Shown: piece by piece, positions 42,839 through 55,127 of the stretch
Layout: every line of letters begins with the position of its first letter
Position numbering within the stretch: the first letter of the stretch is position 1
DNA from: Coffea arabica
Lineage: Eukaryota; Streptophyta; Magnoliopsida; Gentianales; Rubiaceae
Length of the DNA: 64,000 bases
Direction of reading: 5' to 3'
Assembly (NCBI RefSeq): GCF_036785885.1
Contig: NC_092322.1
Location: 39,639,994 to 39,703,993, forward strand
Position numbers and translations under genes: made by a program
Notes under the pieces: generated by a model
Databases searched by the model: none
What the model was told of the DNA's origin: nothing
What the model saw: only the letters and a program-made list of their open reading frames with translations

Positions 42839-43139
42839 AAATTGGTACCATGGCTAAGGAACTCATCCTAAAATCAGAAAATTTTGAGTATTTTTTCGAC
42901 TACACAATATGGCCAATAATATTATTGGTGGTCCTCCAATTCCCATATTCTCCATTGAGCACTATGACCACTGGTACGTGAAAATAAGAAAAAAGTTTAG
43001 ACCACAAGAGTTGTGGTAATATGTAGATAATGGTTACAAAAAATCCAAAGGTGAAGAAGGTCTTACCAATCAAGAGCTAAAGATACTTAAGGAACATGGG
43101 AAGAAGGATGCAAAAACTCTTTCATACATTTAGTAAGTT

Positions 43140-43500
43140 GTGTGTATGGATATCTTTTCAATAATCATGAGAGTCAAACAAGCCAAGGAAGCATGGGAGA
43201 TTCTACAAAAGGAGTTCCAAGGGAATCTTAAAGTAAAAAATGTTACTCTACAAACTCTTAGAAGAGATCTTGAAAATTTGAAGATGGGTTACAATATAAA
43301 GATTACCAAAATTGTAAATGAAATGAAGACATTTGGTGAAGAAATTAATGACAATAGATTTGTTGAGAAGATTCTTTTAGTTTACCCCCAAAATTTGATC
43401 CAATGCTGTCCATAATTGAAAAGACAAAAGGTATTTCTTCAATGAGTATTCAAGAGTTGATGGGATCCTTGAAAGCTCTTAAGTGAAGGATGGGTAGACA
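43140..43500 (+). pseudogene. old Copia gag remnant
   Basis: VKQAKEAWEILQKEFQGN, VTLQTLRRDLENLKM and a following SMSIQELMGSLKAL-type stretch (after a frame change near 43405) match the UBN2/Copia gag family. The zinc knuckle region downstream (43700-43800) is barely visible. Confidence 0.78.
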
Positions 43501-44481
43501 TGCTGAAAAATCTATCGAAAATGCTTTCCAAGCAAAGCTGAATTTTAACCCCAATACCAATAAAGGAGAGCCATCTTGTAGCTACTAAAGAGGTGAAGAC
43601 TCACAAAGAGGTGGTACATATAGCCCTAGAAGAGGTAGAGGCAGAAATTCAAGAGGAAAAGGAAGTAACAACATTCAAACATTCAAAGAGCTTTTAGTGT
43701 AAAAAATTCACTGCCTTACAGCTATTATGGGAAGAAAAATCAACTTAAAAGAAGACTGTTGGCACAAAAATAAATTAAAATGCTATAATTGCAGAGATTT
43801 GGCTATATCAAGAAGGATTACATATTTACGACCAATCAACCAGCACAATTTTTAAAAGAGAGGCAAGGTGAAAGAAACTTATTCTATGCTCATCATATGG
43901 CCTCCGAAATCAAGAATGATGTGTGTACCTTGACAATGGCTACAGCAATCACAAGACAAGTGATGAATTCCTTTATGTTGACTTGGATGAATCTGTAAAG
44001 ATTGAAATGAAGATGGAAAATGAATTCATAGCTCAAGCACAAGGATTGGGAACCATTGGAGTCAATCCGAACAAGGTACAAAGTTTATTCGTGATTTTTT
44101 ATTTGTTCTTGATTTAGAACAAAATTGATTGAGTCTTGGATAGTTTTTTGAGCATAAATATGCAATTAACTTTGTTAATTATGAATGTTCTATCTATGAC
44201 AAAAAGGATGCTAGACAACATGTTATGAAAATCCAAGCGCAAACCAATTGAAATTTTTTGGTCAACTTCAATTATAGTAGAAATCAAGCCTTAAAAGCAC
44301 ATCTGAATGAAGATTCATGGTTGTGGCATAAGAGATTTGGTCAGTTGAATTTTCATAGCTTTAAGGTGTTTCAACAATAGGGGATGACATATGGCTTACT
44401 AAGGATTGAGGAAAAGCATGAAGTTTGTGAAGGTTGTGCACTTGGAGAACAACATTGGTAACCATTTCCTAAAGTAGTTAC

Positions 44482-44970
44482 ATGGTGAGCCAAGAAGATT
44501 TTGGAGTTGGTCATACGAATGTTTGTGGACTTATGAGAACAACTTCTCATAGAGGTAATAAGTATTTCATCGTTTTTATTGATGATTTTTCAAGAATGAT
44601 TTGGGTTTATTTCATGAAAGAAAAATCTGAAGTATTTTCAATTTTTAAGAAGTCCAAAAGCCTTGTTGAAAAACAAAAGTGGCCATTACATTAAGATGTT
44701 GTGGAGTCATCGTAGCTAGGAATATACCTCAAATGCATTCCAAGAATTTTGCGAAGATGAAAACTTGGAAAAGTAGCTAACCATTGGTTACGCAATTGAA
44801 AAGAAAGAACCAAACCATGATGGAGGCGAAATCTATGTTGCGTGCTGAAAACTTGCCAAAGAAAATTTGGATTGAAGCTATTTATACAGCTATACATTTG
44901 CTCAATAGAAGTCCTACAAAGACCATGTGGAATCAAACTCCAATTGAAGTATAGAGTGGAATGAAGCCTT
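44482..44970 (+). pseudogene. old Copia integrase remnant
   Basis: GHTNVCGLMRTTSHRGNKYF, then FIVFIDDFSRMIWVYFMKEK, is the first part of the integrase core, with an Asn at the place of the first catalytic Asp. Sequence after 44695 continues with frame changes (LPKKIWIEAIYTAIHLLNRS-type text near 44850-44910). Confidence 0.78.
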
Positions 44971-45319
44971 TGGTGAAACACTTGAAAGATTTTGGAAGCA
45001 TTTGCTATGCTCAGATTCCAAACGAAAAGAGGTACAAGCTTGATGAAGTGAAAAATGTATTTTTTGTTGATTATAGTTCCTAGTCTAAAGTTTATAGAAT
45101 GTTTGATTTGAATATTAACAAAATTATTATTAGTCGAGATGTTTTATTTGATGAAAATGATGTTTGGAATTGGGATGAGAAAAAAATTGCATAGCAGGTT
45201 GTTTGAAATCATGAAAATGAAGAAAATTCAACAAATGTAGAAGAAAGTGAAATAACCATTCAACTTCATCAAGCAGTCCACCTTCATCTCCAAATTCATG
45301 CTCGAATTCTCCAAGTTCA

Positions 45320-46140
45320 ATGCCAAAAAAAATGAGGAGTTTGAATGATATTTATGCAAGATGTAACTTTTACATTATTGAAGCAAAAAATTTTGAAGAA
45401 GCATATGAAGAAAAAGATTGGAGGATGGCAATAGAAGAGGAGGTTCGTGCAATTGAAAAGAACAAAACTTGGAAGTTAGTTGAGAAGCCACAAGACAAGG
45501 AGATCATTGGTGTCAAGTGGATTTACAAAGTCAAACTAAATCGGGATGGCTTAATCCTAAAGAAGAAGGTAAGACTTGTTGCAGAAGGTTATTCATAGTA
45601 GTATGGGATTGACTACAATAAAACTTTTTTACTGATTGCAAGATTTGATACAATTATAACTCTTATTGCCATGGCAACCCAAAAAGGTTGGAATCTCTAC
45701 CAACTTGATATCAAATCTACATTTTTGAATGGAAAATTGAAGGAAGAGATGTATGTTTAACAACCTCAAAACTTTATGAAAGAAGGAGAAGAACATGAAG
45801 TGTACAAGTTGAGAAAAGCATTGTATGAGTTGAAACAAGCTCCTAGGACTTGGTATGCCCAATTGATTCTTACTTCATGGAGCAAGGATTCGAGAAGAGC
45901 AAAAGTGATTTATTTTACACAAATAACAATAAGAAAATGATTGCTGATTTTAAGAAAGATATGATGAAAAGATATAAAATGAATGATATGGGATTGCCAT
46001 AGCATTTTCTTGACATGGAAATTTATCAATATGATGATAGAGTCTTTATTTGCCAAAACAAGCTGCAAATGTTTTTGTGAAGTTTGGCATTGCTGATTGC
46101 AAACCTATAACCACTCCACTTGTTGTGAGTGAAAAGGTCG
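45320..46140 (+). pseudogene. old Copia RT remnant
   Basis: The 45320-45598 frame has EEDWRMAIEEEV-like text (KDWRMAIEEEVRAIEKNKTW), GVKWIYKVKLNRDG and a stop in AEGYS. RT continues with LYQLDIKSTFLNGKLKEEMY (45690-45760) and KLRKALYELKQAPRTWY (45806-45856). The YVDD region and RNase H are not recognisable. Confidence 0.8.
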
Positions 46141-46440
46141 TTAAAGAAAATGGAGTAAAAAAAAGTTGATTCTACTTTGTATAAAGTTTGGCAGAAAATT
46201 TGCTTTATTTCACAGTTATAATGTTGGATATCATGTTTGCTTCAAGTTTATTATCAAGATTTATGCACAATCCTAATCAATTACATCTTAGAGCAATCAA
46301 GAAGATGGTGAAGTTGAGTTGAAATTTTGCAAGAATGAAGACCAAATTGTAGATATCTCTATCAATGCACTTCCAAAAAACAAGTTTAATTGTTTTCAAA
46401 AGAGGTTTGGAGTTCAAGAAAAACACAGTAAGGGGCAATA

Positions 46441-46671
46441 TGTTTAGTAATGTGTTTAATTAATTAGTTAGTTGGTAAGTCAAGTTAATGAGTTAGGGGG
46501 CACGTGACTTGTTTAGAATTATCTTTATGCATTCCAATGAGTCTAGAATGATCTACTCGCAACTATAAACTAAATAAGCCTTGTAAGTTCCAAAATGAAT
46601 AAGTGAAAAAGAAATAAATAAATGATTCTTGACTCCAAATATTCTTCTCAATTCTTGGCTAATATTCAACA
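46441..46671 (+). repeat. old Copia 3' LTR
   Basis: Partner of 42603-42838. It begins TGTTTAG after AAGGGGCAATA and ends near TATTCAACA. Confidence 0.7.
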
Positions 46672-49600
46672 AAAAACCACTAACTAATAAAATGTCTCCA
46701 AGAAAGATAATAAAGGTTTTTCAATTATAGTTAATGTCACTCATATCTTATTATAGTGTCATTCTATCATTAATAACATGATTAGTGTATTTAAAATCAA
46801 CAAAAAATTAAATATTTAGGTTCCTGAAGGCAGAAGGATTGGTTGAGTGGATTGTTTGCACGTCAGCCAAGTGCGAATTGAATTATATTTATAGGGTTTT
46901 GTTGTTCTCTTTCCTTTAAATACTTTATTTGCACTTTGCATATGAATAGGCAGTAACTAAGGATACTTCACATATTATTTGATATGAACTCCGTCAAAAC
47001 TTGTATGTGATTGGCCCAAGATCTACATCCTATAAAATCAAAATTGGGAGGGTGGTATGACCCTCGACTCTACAAATCGCCGTAGTTGCGAATCTATTTA
47101 TACTATCTCAACTCACAAAACAAATAAGAGAACCAAGGTTTGAAATTCAAGGGACATGATGGATGGTATCCTCAACCCATCCCGCACACTAGTGAAGAAT
47201 CTTGATACAATCACAACCCAACATCTAGCACATGATGTAAACCTCGGAATAGAAGGATAGAACGGTGCCACAATTCAAACGTGGTCTTTGAATTGATAAG
47301 CCATAACTCTTGAGAAGAAGACACAGCTAACTTGTAACAGGAAGAGGAATGACGAAAATCTTAATTCCCATTAATTAGATGGTCAAAAGCCCTTTACAAT
47401 GTAGAGAGTCGCAGTTTAAACAGAAAACATAAAAAACCCTACTCTAACACAAGTCCAAACTGGACAGGGATTACATTATTTATTTCTACTAAACAAACAA
47501 AGCTAATTATCTAAAGCCCATTAAGCTCAACGAAGTTAGCCATTTTATTCACTAAACATAATAGAAAGAAACTTAAATTATTGCTCAAATTGATGCTAGG
47601 ATTGATGCCTGTATTTTGTATCACTATCTATTGTTATTTTGATCATTATTGAAAGGGAAAAATCTACAAAACCTCCTTGAGTTTTAGGTAAACCAGGAAG
47701 TCTCATTTTGTCCTCCAAAAATATTCGCAAAAACGTTGTGATTCATCTCCCAAGTACACTCAAGTTTACTAGTTTCTTTTGAAACTCTATTGAATACATA
47801 TTGTTTATCTCTTTCTTTTTTTGGTTGGTTCCATTACATGTGGTGCCATGGTAGTTTTGAAGTTCAAACGTAAAAAGAGTGAAATCTCAAAAAGTTTTTC
47901 TTGGAATGAGCCAGCTTTAATACATCCTAAATCCAAATTTGATCAGTATTTAGGTGATCTCTCTACAGTGTACTTTTGATGAACTTTTACACCTACATAA
48001 TTGTTGAGTTTGTTGAGTGATAATAAAGACTTATGGTTTTGTCATCCATAAGTTATATGACTATTCACATTGTTGTTCATGTATAAAGTAAAGACCATTT
48101 GATCCATAAAGTTGGATAATGAGTAACTTATTTGAAATTATTAATAAAGTTATTTTATACTTGGTTAGAATGTATAGTACATTGTAATACATTTGTTACG
48201 TTATTTGTAATCTCATTACCCATTTTCATTTTGATGAGATCATATTATCTTTACCATAATTTCTTCTCCTTACCTATAAGCTAACTTTATTAGTTTTGTC
48301 GTCCAAGTAGAATAGGAAAAGAAATTAAGGCAGGATAATATGGTCTCATCAAAATAAAAATAAGATAGCGGGTAAATAATATAATAGAAGTGTAAATAAC
48401 ATCATCCATTCTATTAAGTATTTGAGAGTCGATCTAAATAGTAACTCCCCTCCTAACTAAATGAGGCATATATGAGGGCTATTATATGAATTCTTGTATG
48501 ACCAAGTTTTAACTTTAATATGTTGCCGTTTGAAATTTGAAAAAAAAAAACACTTTTATTAGTGTTGGTCCACTAATTTTGTGGTTATTTTTTTTCAAAG
48601 TAGAATCACATGGTTGACCTGTAATTTACATTTAGACTATTGGACTGAAGAAGAAAGAAGCAAAGAAGAGAGAGTCAGCGCAGCAAATACAAAGTAGAAG
48701 ATGGACCGAGTTTCTCGGGTTCTCAAGAAAGTGAAGAAGAGAAAAGATTCATGAAGAAGAAAAAAAGAAATTGAAGACAACCATTGTTAATAGCAACAGT
48801 AAATCAGCATTGATTTTCCATCACTTTCTTGCTTTTATTTTCAATACTTTCAATTCAAGAAATTTGTATTGTACCTAAGTATGGTTGCGTCTTACTGGGA
48901 GTTGGAAATTTTCTCATGCATAAGCCAGATCAATCGAAAAGTCTTAGTTTCTTATTGCTCGTAATGATTTATAAATTGTACAGATTTTAAGGACATGGTA
49001 ATGGTCTTAAATCATAGTATTGTGTTCGTTTCCATATATTTGAATGAAGGGAATTGTTATTGACGCTTCTACTATTTTGACACTTTTATTAATTTTTTCT
49101 TAATCATGTGAAAAAAATGGAATTGACTTCCAATGGTATATTAAGAGAAGTGGTGAATTAGGAAAAAAATATATACTTTTTTTCTCTTAATTGAGAGAGA
49201 GGAGGGGGGCAGTTGCTCTTATTTTTATTTTAAGAGGGAAGAGAAGATGGATCCATTGTGTTCCATATCACTGTCAGAGCATTACCTCCACAAGACTGTA
49301 AGTTAGCATGAAACTCAAATGTTTGTTGTTTCCAATGTTGAATATACTTGCAAAGCTACTTCTAGTTGATATTTGGCTCAAATCAGTTCTTAGTGTTTCA
49401 GGAAACTAATTCATAATTTATGTTAGTGGTTGAGTACCCAATGTATCAATTTGCAGGAGTTAGGGGTTGACATGACTTACTCAGTTCTTGGCTTCTTGAT
49501 TTGCTTAATGAAATTACGGCATCCATACCTCAGGCAATGTTCTGATTATGTGTAAAATGTGATGGTCGTATTAAACTCATTGATGTAGGGGATTGCTTGG

Positions 49601-49720
49601 CAACAGTTGGAGTCTATTCAATGGCATACCGAATTCTTATAAACTTGTAGTTTTTGATTCATTGTAACCTAATATGTTAAGCAATAATTTGCTTTATCTG
49701 ATAAAGTTTGTGTGTGTAGG
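46672..49720. other. AT-rich intergenic DNA with one inverted-repeat stretch
   Basis: An inverted repeat near 48226-48352 (TTTTGATGAGATCATATTATC facing GATAATATGGTCTCATCAAAA, 20-odd bases each) looks like a MITE core. A GA-rich stretch lies at 48645-48780. No gene recognised. Confidence 0.5.
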
Positions 49721-50256
49721 CAGTGGCAGAGCTAGAAAAAATTCTCAATGGGGGCAAAAACAACTCTAAAATTTTGTACTTAATTCTTTTCTAGTTTTTT
49801 AAGCAAAAAAAATATTCACCAACAAGTACAAATGATGCATGTATTCTATGAAAAACATAAAAAGACAAACTATTATTAATGTAATAATAATTTTATTTCA
49901 AAAAGCAAACTCAACCATTTACAATTGCTCACGATGAGTTTTCATATTTTGATAATTGTTTGCAACTTTCTCATTTTGAATTTTACGAAATATATTTTTC
50001 TTCAATGTAAGCAACCAAACAATCAGTAATCCAAGTGTCTCCCATTCAATTTCGTAACCGATTCTTTACTATATTCATAATTGAAAAAGCTCTTTCTATG
50101 GTAACTATAACAACACACAAAATCAAAGCCGACTTTAGGAGCATACAAACCAATGGATACACAAAACTTTAGGAAGCACACTTGAGATTATATCAAAATT
50201 CTATGGATACTACAGAAATTTAAGGGGACAGTGGGGGCCCCACCATAGACCGCCCG
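49721..50256 (-). mobile_element. deleted hAT element with transposase C-terminal remnant
   Basis: The left end CAGTGGCAGAGCTAG is typical of a plant hAT family (usually CAGTGGCGGAGC). The right end is less similar. Flanks TGTGTAGG (49713-49720) and TGTGTAAG (50257-50264) match at 7 of 8 bases, the hAT target size. Inside, the minus strand keeps the end of a transposase gene. Confidence 0.65.
49917..50112 (-). pseudogene. hAT transposase dimerisation-domain remnant
   Basis: Reading the minus strand from about 50112: VTIERAFSIMNIVKNRLRN, a TGA stop where Arg is usual, MGDTWITDCLVAYIEE, a frame change, then QNMKTHREQ. The ERAFSxMxIVKxRLRNxMG pattern is the conserved C-terminal hAT dimerisation motif of the TTF-type/ZMYM1-like group. 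The rest of the transposase is missing. Confidence 0.75.
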
Positions 50257-50264
50257 TGTGTAAG

Positions 50265-50898
50265 GTGTATTTACATGGAATCTTAGCTGTTTATATGGCG
50301 GTTTTGGAATTGTATACTCATCTCTAATTATTTGAATTAGGTAATACCAAGTGTATATATCAAGATCGAATGATTACTGTAACTGATATTCAGTGCTCTT
50401 GGTGCTGAAAATAATAGGAACCCAGCGAAATCTGATAGGGTGGAAGTTTACTAGGTTATTAGCTTCTTCAATCAAGAAATCCAAGAGATCTAAACTTGAG
50501 GAGAAACAACTGCTGCAGCTTACAAATAGATTATATATCGGTCTGCAAAAGCCCAATGTCACCCTAGATCATAAAATTACTTAAAAAAATACTGAATGAA
50601 GTACATGTGGACTACCACTGAATTAACCATACTGTAAGCTTGAGCTTGCAGGCATTTTCGCTACACCTGCAATAAACCTAGTTGATGATGCCATTTGTCT
50701 CTCACATCTTGGCTTCCAAATATCATATTTCTGCTTGTAACTGGTGGTGCCTGTGCATGAAGTAGATCTTGCATTACTTGTTGCTGCATTAGTGAATGTG
50801 TCTAACTGATAAATGGATAATCTTCAGGCTATGTTTCGACACTGAGAAACAGTGTTAGATAGCACGCAACAAGAGTTGCCATTAGGTGCAGTTACCCT
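50265..50898. other. intergenic DNA, nothing recognised
   Basis: Two short overlapping open frames on opposite strands near 50374-50584 have no recognisable homology. Confidence 0.55.
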
Positions 50899-50913
50899 GT
50901 TGAGCCTTGTGTC
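50899..50913 (+). repeat. LINE target-site duplication, left copy
   Basis: GTTGAGCCTTGTGTC, identical at 55868-55882. Confidence 0.93.
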
Positions 50914-51020
50914 TTTTTTTGGGTCGAAACTATAGCTTTGTATTTCATTTCTAAATCTTTACAGTAAATGGACAAAGATCCAATCAAAAGGACAATAGTC
51001 GTACATATGTCAATGATGCA

Positions 51021-51446
51021 TTAGCATCTAAAAGTGGGATTAACCCACTCTTCATCTACCCAAATGTTAAGAGCATGCATGCTCAGCTTAATGCTATCTA
51101 CCTTCCCCGAATCCACAAAAGAGAAAGAGCACTGATGAAACAGATTACAAATGGACTTGATATCCTCAATAAGAGTAGCTACTCGCCAGTTGCTATACCT
51201 TGAATTCTTTATAGCTTCCACTAGTCTTTGATTGTCTAGCTCTACTGTGATTCTCCTCCATCCTTGGTTGGCCGCTTTTAGTAGAGCTAGTCTCACTGCT
51301 TCTGCTTGGTCTTGCACTAGGTTCCCCGACATTCTCTCTCTAAGTGCCCAGGTTCCTTGTAGTTGTCCCTCAATATCCCTTGCAGTGATTCCTATTCCCA
51401 CTATTGACTGACTTTGATCTTGCTGAGTATGAATCTTGAGTAGCAT
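51021..51446 (-). pseudogene. LINE ORF2 RNase H-like domain (C-terminal)
   Basis: GIGITARDIEGQLQGTWALR, DQAEAVRLALLKAANQGW and ITVELDNQRLVEAI match the plant RVT_3 RNase H-like domain; the Glu of AEA and Asp of ELD are the second and third acidic residues. It ends at a stop at 51023-51021, and about 107 bp of 3' UTR follow before the tail. Confidence 0.87.
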
Positions 51447-51464
51447 TCTCCTTTCTCCTTCGAT

Positions 51465-52700
51465 CTAATGTTGATCAGACCACTGATGCACTTCTGTTTC
51501 CTGAGTGATCATTCTTGGTTCCATTCCTTTGTTAACCTCCTCAAACTCCCTCCATTCTTTTAGAGCCTTTTCAATTATTTTGTGAGGCTCTCTTTCCTTT
51601 TGGTTGAATTCTCTTTCATTTCTAGCTTTCCAAATCTGCCAGAGGATATTAATGGTTACATTCACTTGATCTACCTCTCTTCTACTTTTCTGAGCATCCA
51701 GAATTACTAACCACCATTTCGTGAAGCATCCAGTCAGATGTTCCAACCCTTCCCACTGAACTGGCGCCATTTTCCATATTTCCTTTGCTTTCTTACATTG
51801 GAGCATCATATGTTCTATTGTTTCTTCCCTTTCTCCACAGCCTGCACACATTGGGTTCCCTTGCTTTGTTCGATTGAAGATCAGTTCCCTTATCGGGAGG
51901 GCACCGTGTCAGCATTTCCATATGAAAACCTTTAGCTTTTGACTAACTTCTGCTTCCATAGTACTTTCCAGGATTTACTTATGTTTCCTTCATAGCTTGT
52001 TCCTGCCTCCTTCCTTGTCATATAGTCCATCTGATTCTTTTCCTTCATCCATACCTTATAGCCTGACTGGACAGTGTATTGGCCATGCTGTGAGTGTTTC
52101 CAGTAGAAACTATCTTCTTTTCCTATTACACTGATTGGTATTCTCAGTATTTGCTCTGCATCTTGTGAATAGAAAGTTTTGAGAATTAGCACTCTATTCC
52201 AACTGTGATTGCTTATCAAGTCAGAAACCATCCTTAACTGGCATCCTTGTGGCTTGGCTACTGATGGTTTCCCATTTGGGCTATCTGGTATCCAATTATC
52301 TTCCCAAATCCTCGTGCTCTTCCCATTACCAATCTTTCTTATAGCTTCCATTTTTACTTCCTTCCTCACTGCTGAGATGCTTTGCCAGATCCAGGAGGCA
52401 GTTTTGGGCACTTTGCAGTTGAAAATTGTCTATTTGGGATAATATTTCTGTTTTAAGACTTTACTGATCAACAAATTTGGTTGTGTTACCAACTTCCAAA
52501 CTTGCTAGGCCAGTAAGGCCTTATTGAAGACTTGCAGATCCTTGAATCCCATCCCACCTGCTTCTCTGTCCTGTATCATCTTCTTCCAACTAAGCCAATG
52601 CATCTTTTTCTTGCCATCTGTGTTTCCCCACTAGTAATCTGCCATTTTAGAGCTTATTTCTCTCCATAGCTTACTATTCAACCTGAAGCATGACATAGTG
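51465..52700 (-). pseudogene. LINE ORF2 thumb and zinc-binding region
   Basis: 52411-51932 reads WIWQSISAVRKEV, NGKSTRIWEDNWIP and FYWKHSQHGQYTVQSGYKVW; 51851-51465 reads CAGCGEREETIEHMMLQCKKAKEIW (first 20 residues hold the zinc-binding Cys and His). These are typical zf-RVT modules after plant LINE RTs. A stop-rich gap separates them. Confidence 0.85.
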
Positions 52701-52879
52701 TAGGTGGGCATTGCCATTGCCACTGCTTTAAGCATAGTCTCCTTCCCTGTCTGGCTTAGTAGTTTGTTCTTCCACCCTTACAACTTCTTGTCTATCGAGC
52801 TCTTTATAAAGCCAAACACTTGTTCTTTGGACTTTGTAATGATCATTGGCAGACCAAGGTATTTTCCTTGTCCTACCTG

Positions 52880-53827
52880 CTACATTGCTTCCATCGCTTG
52901 ACTGACTCCATTCCACACTCTTTGGTTTGTGTTTTTACTAAAAAATACTGAGGATTTATCGTTGTTAATTAGCTGCCCAGTCGCCTCTTCATAAACCTTG
53001 AGGACCTGCATTAGTTTCTTAGCTTCTTGGACTGTTGCCTTGCAAAACACTAGTGAGTTATCCGTGAAGAACAAGTGAGTGATTGCAGGTGCTCCTCTAC
53101 TGATCCTTACTCCTGTCAATTCCTTTGCCAGCTTTGCTTTCTATAGGAGATTCGAGAACCCTTCAGAACACATCAGGAATAGATAAGGAGAGAGTGGATC
53201 TCCTTGTCTTATGCCTCTGGATGGGGTGATGTACTCTTTGTGTTCCCCATTATTGTTAAAGGAATAGGTTACTGTGCTGATACAAGACATAATCCAACCT
53301 ATCCACTTTGAGCAGAACCCCATATTTTCCATAATAGCCTTCAAAAATTGCCATTCTACCCTATCATATGCTTTGGACACATCCATTTTCACAGCCATAT
53401 ATCCTTCTTTCCCTTGCCTTTTGTTTTTGAGGAAATGCATTAACTCATGAGACAAAATGACATTATCTAATATTTGCCTACCTGGTATGAATGCAGACTG
53501 ATTTTTACTAATGCATGAACTAAGGAAAGGTTGCATTCTTTTGACCAAAATTTTTGCTATGGCTTTATACACCACTTGACAGAGACTGATAGGCCTGTAT
53601 TGATTAATCTCAATAAGACAATCGACTTTTGGGATCAAAGAAATTATAGTATGATTAATGGCTTTAAGAATGACACCGTTGTGGAAGAATCCTTGAATTG
53701 TATTTACCAGATCCTGTTTAATAATGGTCCAGAATCTTTGGAAAAACAAAGGAGACATGTCATCACTACCAGGAGCTTTATTAGGATCCATAGAGAAGAA
53801 AGCATCCTTAATTTCATTTTCTTCCAC
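52880..53827 (-). pseudogene. LINE reverse transcriptase
   Basis: The frame 53141-53827 has DPNKAPGSDDMSPLFFQRFW, NQYRPISLCQVVYK, FIPGRQILDNV, VKMDVSKAYDRVEW and GIRQGDPLSPYLF, the core of a non-LTR RT. After a break near 53130 the frame 52880-53119 has LFFTDNSLVF, where the family has FADDSL: the second catalytic Asp is Asn (53060-53066 region). RT activity is therefore lost. Confidence 0.92.
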
Positions 53828-53835
53828 TTTTTTAG

Positions 53836-54474
53836 TCAGTTTTTCTCATTCATTTGTTCAGTTATAGTGACAGATATCCCTTCTAATATCTCCTCTAGAT
53901 TACCTATAACTAAGGTCTTAAACAGCTTCTCATAATGATTGGCTATCTCCTCTCCTACTTCCTCGTCATTCCTGGTCCATTCCCCATTAGCTTTCCTCAG
54001 TTTCTGCAGCTTATTTCTCTTCCTTCTACCTTTAACCGTTGCATGGAAAAACTGAGTGTTTTTATCCCCCTCTCTTAGCCTTCTCAGTCTTGATTTCTGG
54101 TTCCAATAGGCTTCCTCATCCTCATATGCCTCTTTCAGTTGTCTCCTGAGCTCCTGCACCTGTTGTTTTTTGTTTTCTGTCTTTGACTCCCTTATGTCCT
54201 CAAGTTGCTGTTTGCACCATTTGATCCTTTCACCAGAGTTCCTTTTCTTGCTGCTGTTCCATTTCAGAAGTTCAATCCTACAATTTTTTATCTTTTGAGT
54301 CACTTTAAACCATCTTGTACCTTCATAGGTAGTGTTCCATGCCTCTTTTATCACCCCTTCTACCTCTTTGCGTTGTAGCCATCTTTTATCGAATTGGAAC
54401 CTTTTTTTTCCTTCTCTTGCCTTCCTTTTGAGTTTCCAGTAGTAGCATACTATGATTTGATGCTTGGGACTCAA
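53836..54474 (-). pseudogene. LINE ORF2 linker between endonuclease and RT
   Basis: Charged sequence including RLRRLREGDKNTQFFHATVK and RRKRNKLQKL, a signature (GDKNTxFFH) of the linker before RT in plant LINEs. It is in a different frame from the RT that follows. Confidence 0.85.
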
Positions 54475-54646
54475 TGTGCCTACAACTGGCTTTATTATAG
54501 CTTTGTGACCACTCTAGAGTACATAAGCCTCTGTCAATTCGTTCTCTCACTTCTCCATTCCCATACCAGTGATTACTCCATGTCCATGGCTTTCTTTCAA
54601 AACCAATGTCGATCAGCTGATTGTCATTGATGAACCTCCTAAAATC

Positions 54647-55127
54647 CTAGAAACTTCTCTCATCTCTATTCCTTCCGCCCCACTTCTCATCATTCGAAAT
54701 TATATCATTTAAGTCTCCCATGACTATCCATTTTGACCCCCAGCTTGCTTTTCTTCTATTCAGGACTTCCCAATGTCTTCTTCTTATCTGGTAGTCACAA
54801 CTGGCATATATGCCAATAAACCACCAAGTCTCATTTTTCTCCTCATCTTCAATTCGTGCCTCTATGGTAAATGTAGTCCATTGGACATCTGTTACCTTAA
54901 TCTCATTGGTCCACAATAGAGCCATTCCACTAGATCTATGCGTGGCTTCAACCACAAAAATGTTTTCAAAATTTAAATTTTTTTTTCACTTTTTCCATGA
55001 AATTTTTCCTGTTTTTTGTTTCACTCAAAAAAATTATATTTGGGGAGAGGAGTTTATTTTCCTCCTTCAAGTGGGGAACTGTCAAGGGGCTCCCAGCACC
55101 TTGACAATTCCACACCAGAGCTCTCAT
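54647..55127 (-). pseudogene. LINE ORF2 endonuclease (AP-type) remnant
   Basis: ORF2 begins at ATG 55127-55125 with MRALVWNCQGAG, the conserved start of plant LINE endonucleases. LSETKNRKNF follows. A frame change near 54990 (in a run of A and T) leads to THRSSGMALLW, WWFIGIYAS and WIVMGDLNDI, which hold the endonuclease core (the GDLND motif carries catalytic Asp and Asn). Confidence 0.85.

Larger units (their letters stand above)
42603..46671 (+). mobile_element. old, heavily decayed Ty1/Copia retrotransposon
   Basis: Two diverged LTR copies of about 230-236 bp (42603-42838, 46441-46671) share AATTAGTTAGTTGG, AAGTTAATGA, GTGACTTGT, TTCCAATGA, AACTATAAA and GACTCCAAATATTCTTCTCA in order. 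A TGGTACC-type site follows the left copy and AGGGGCAATA precedes the right copy. Inside, gag (UBN2 type), integrase and RT fragments follow in Copia order on the + strand, all broken. The LTR borders are by eye and no target duplication was found, in keeping with age. Confidence 0.82.

Noticed and set aside
46839..46920. Second tRNA-like or SINE-like stretch
   Set aside because: Only a weak resemblance to box motifs and no A-rich tail or spacing support.
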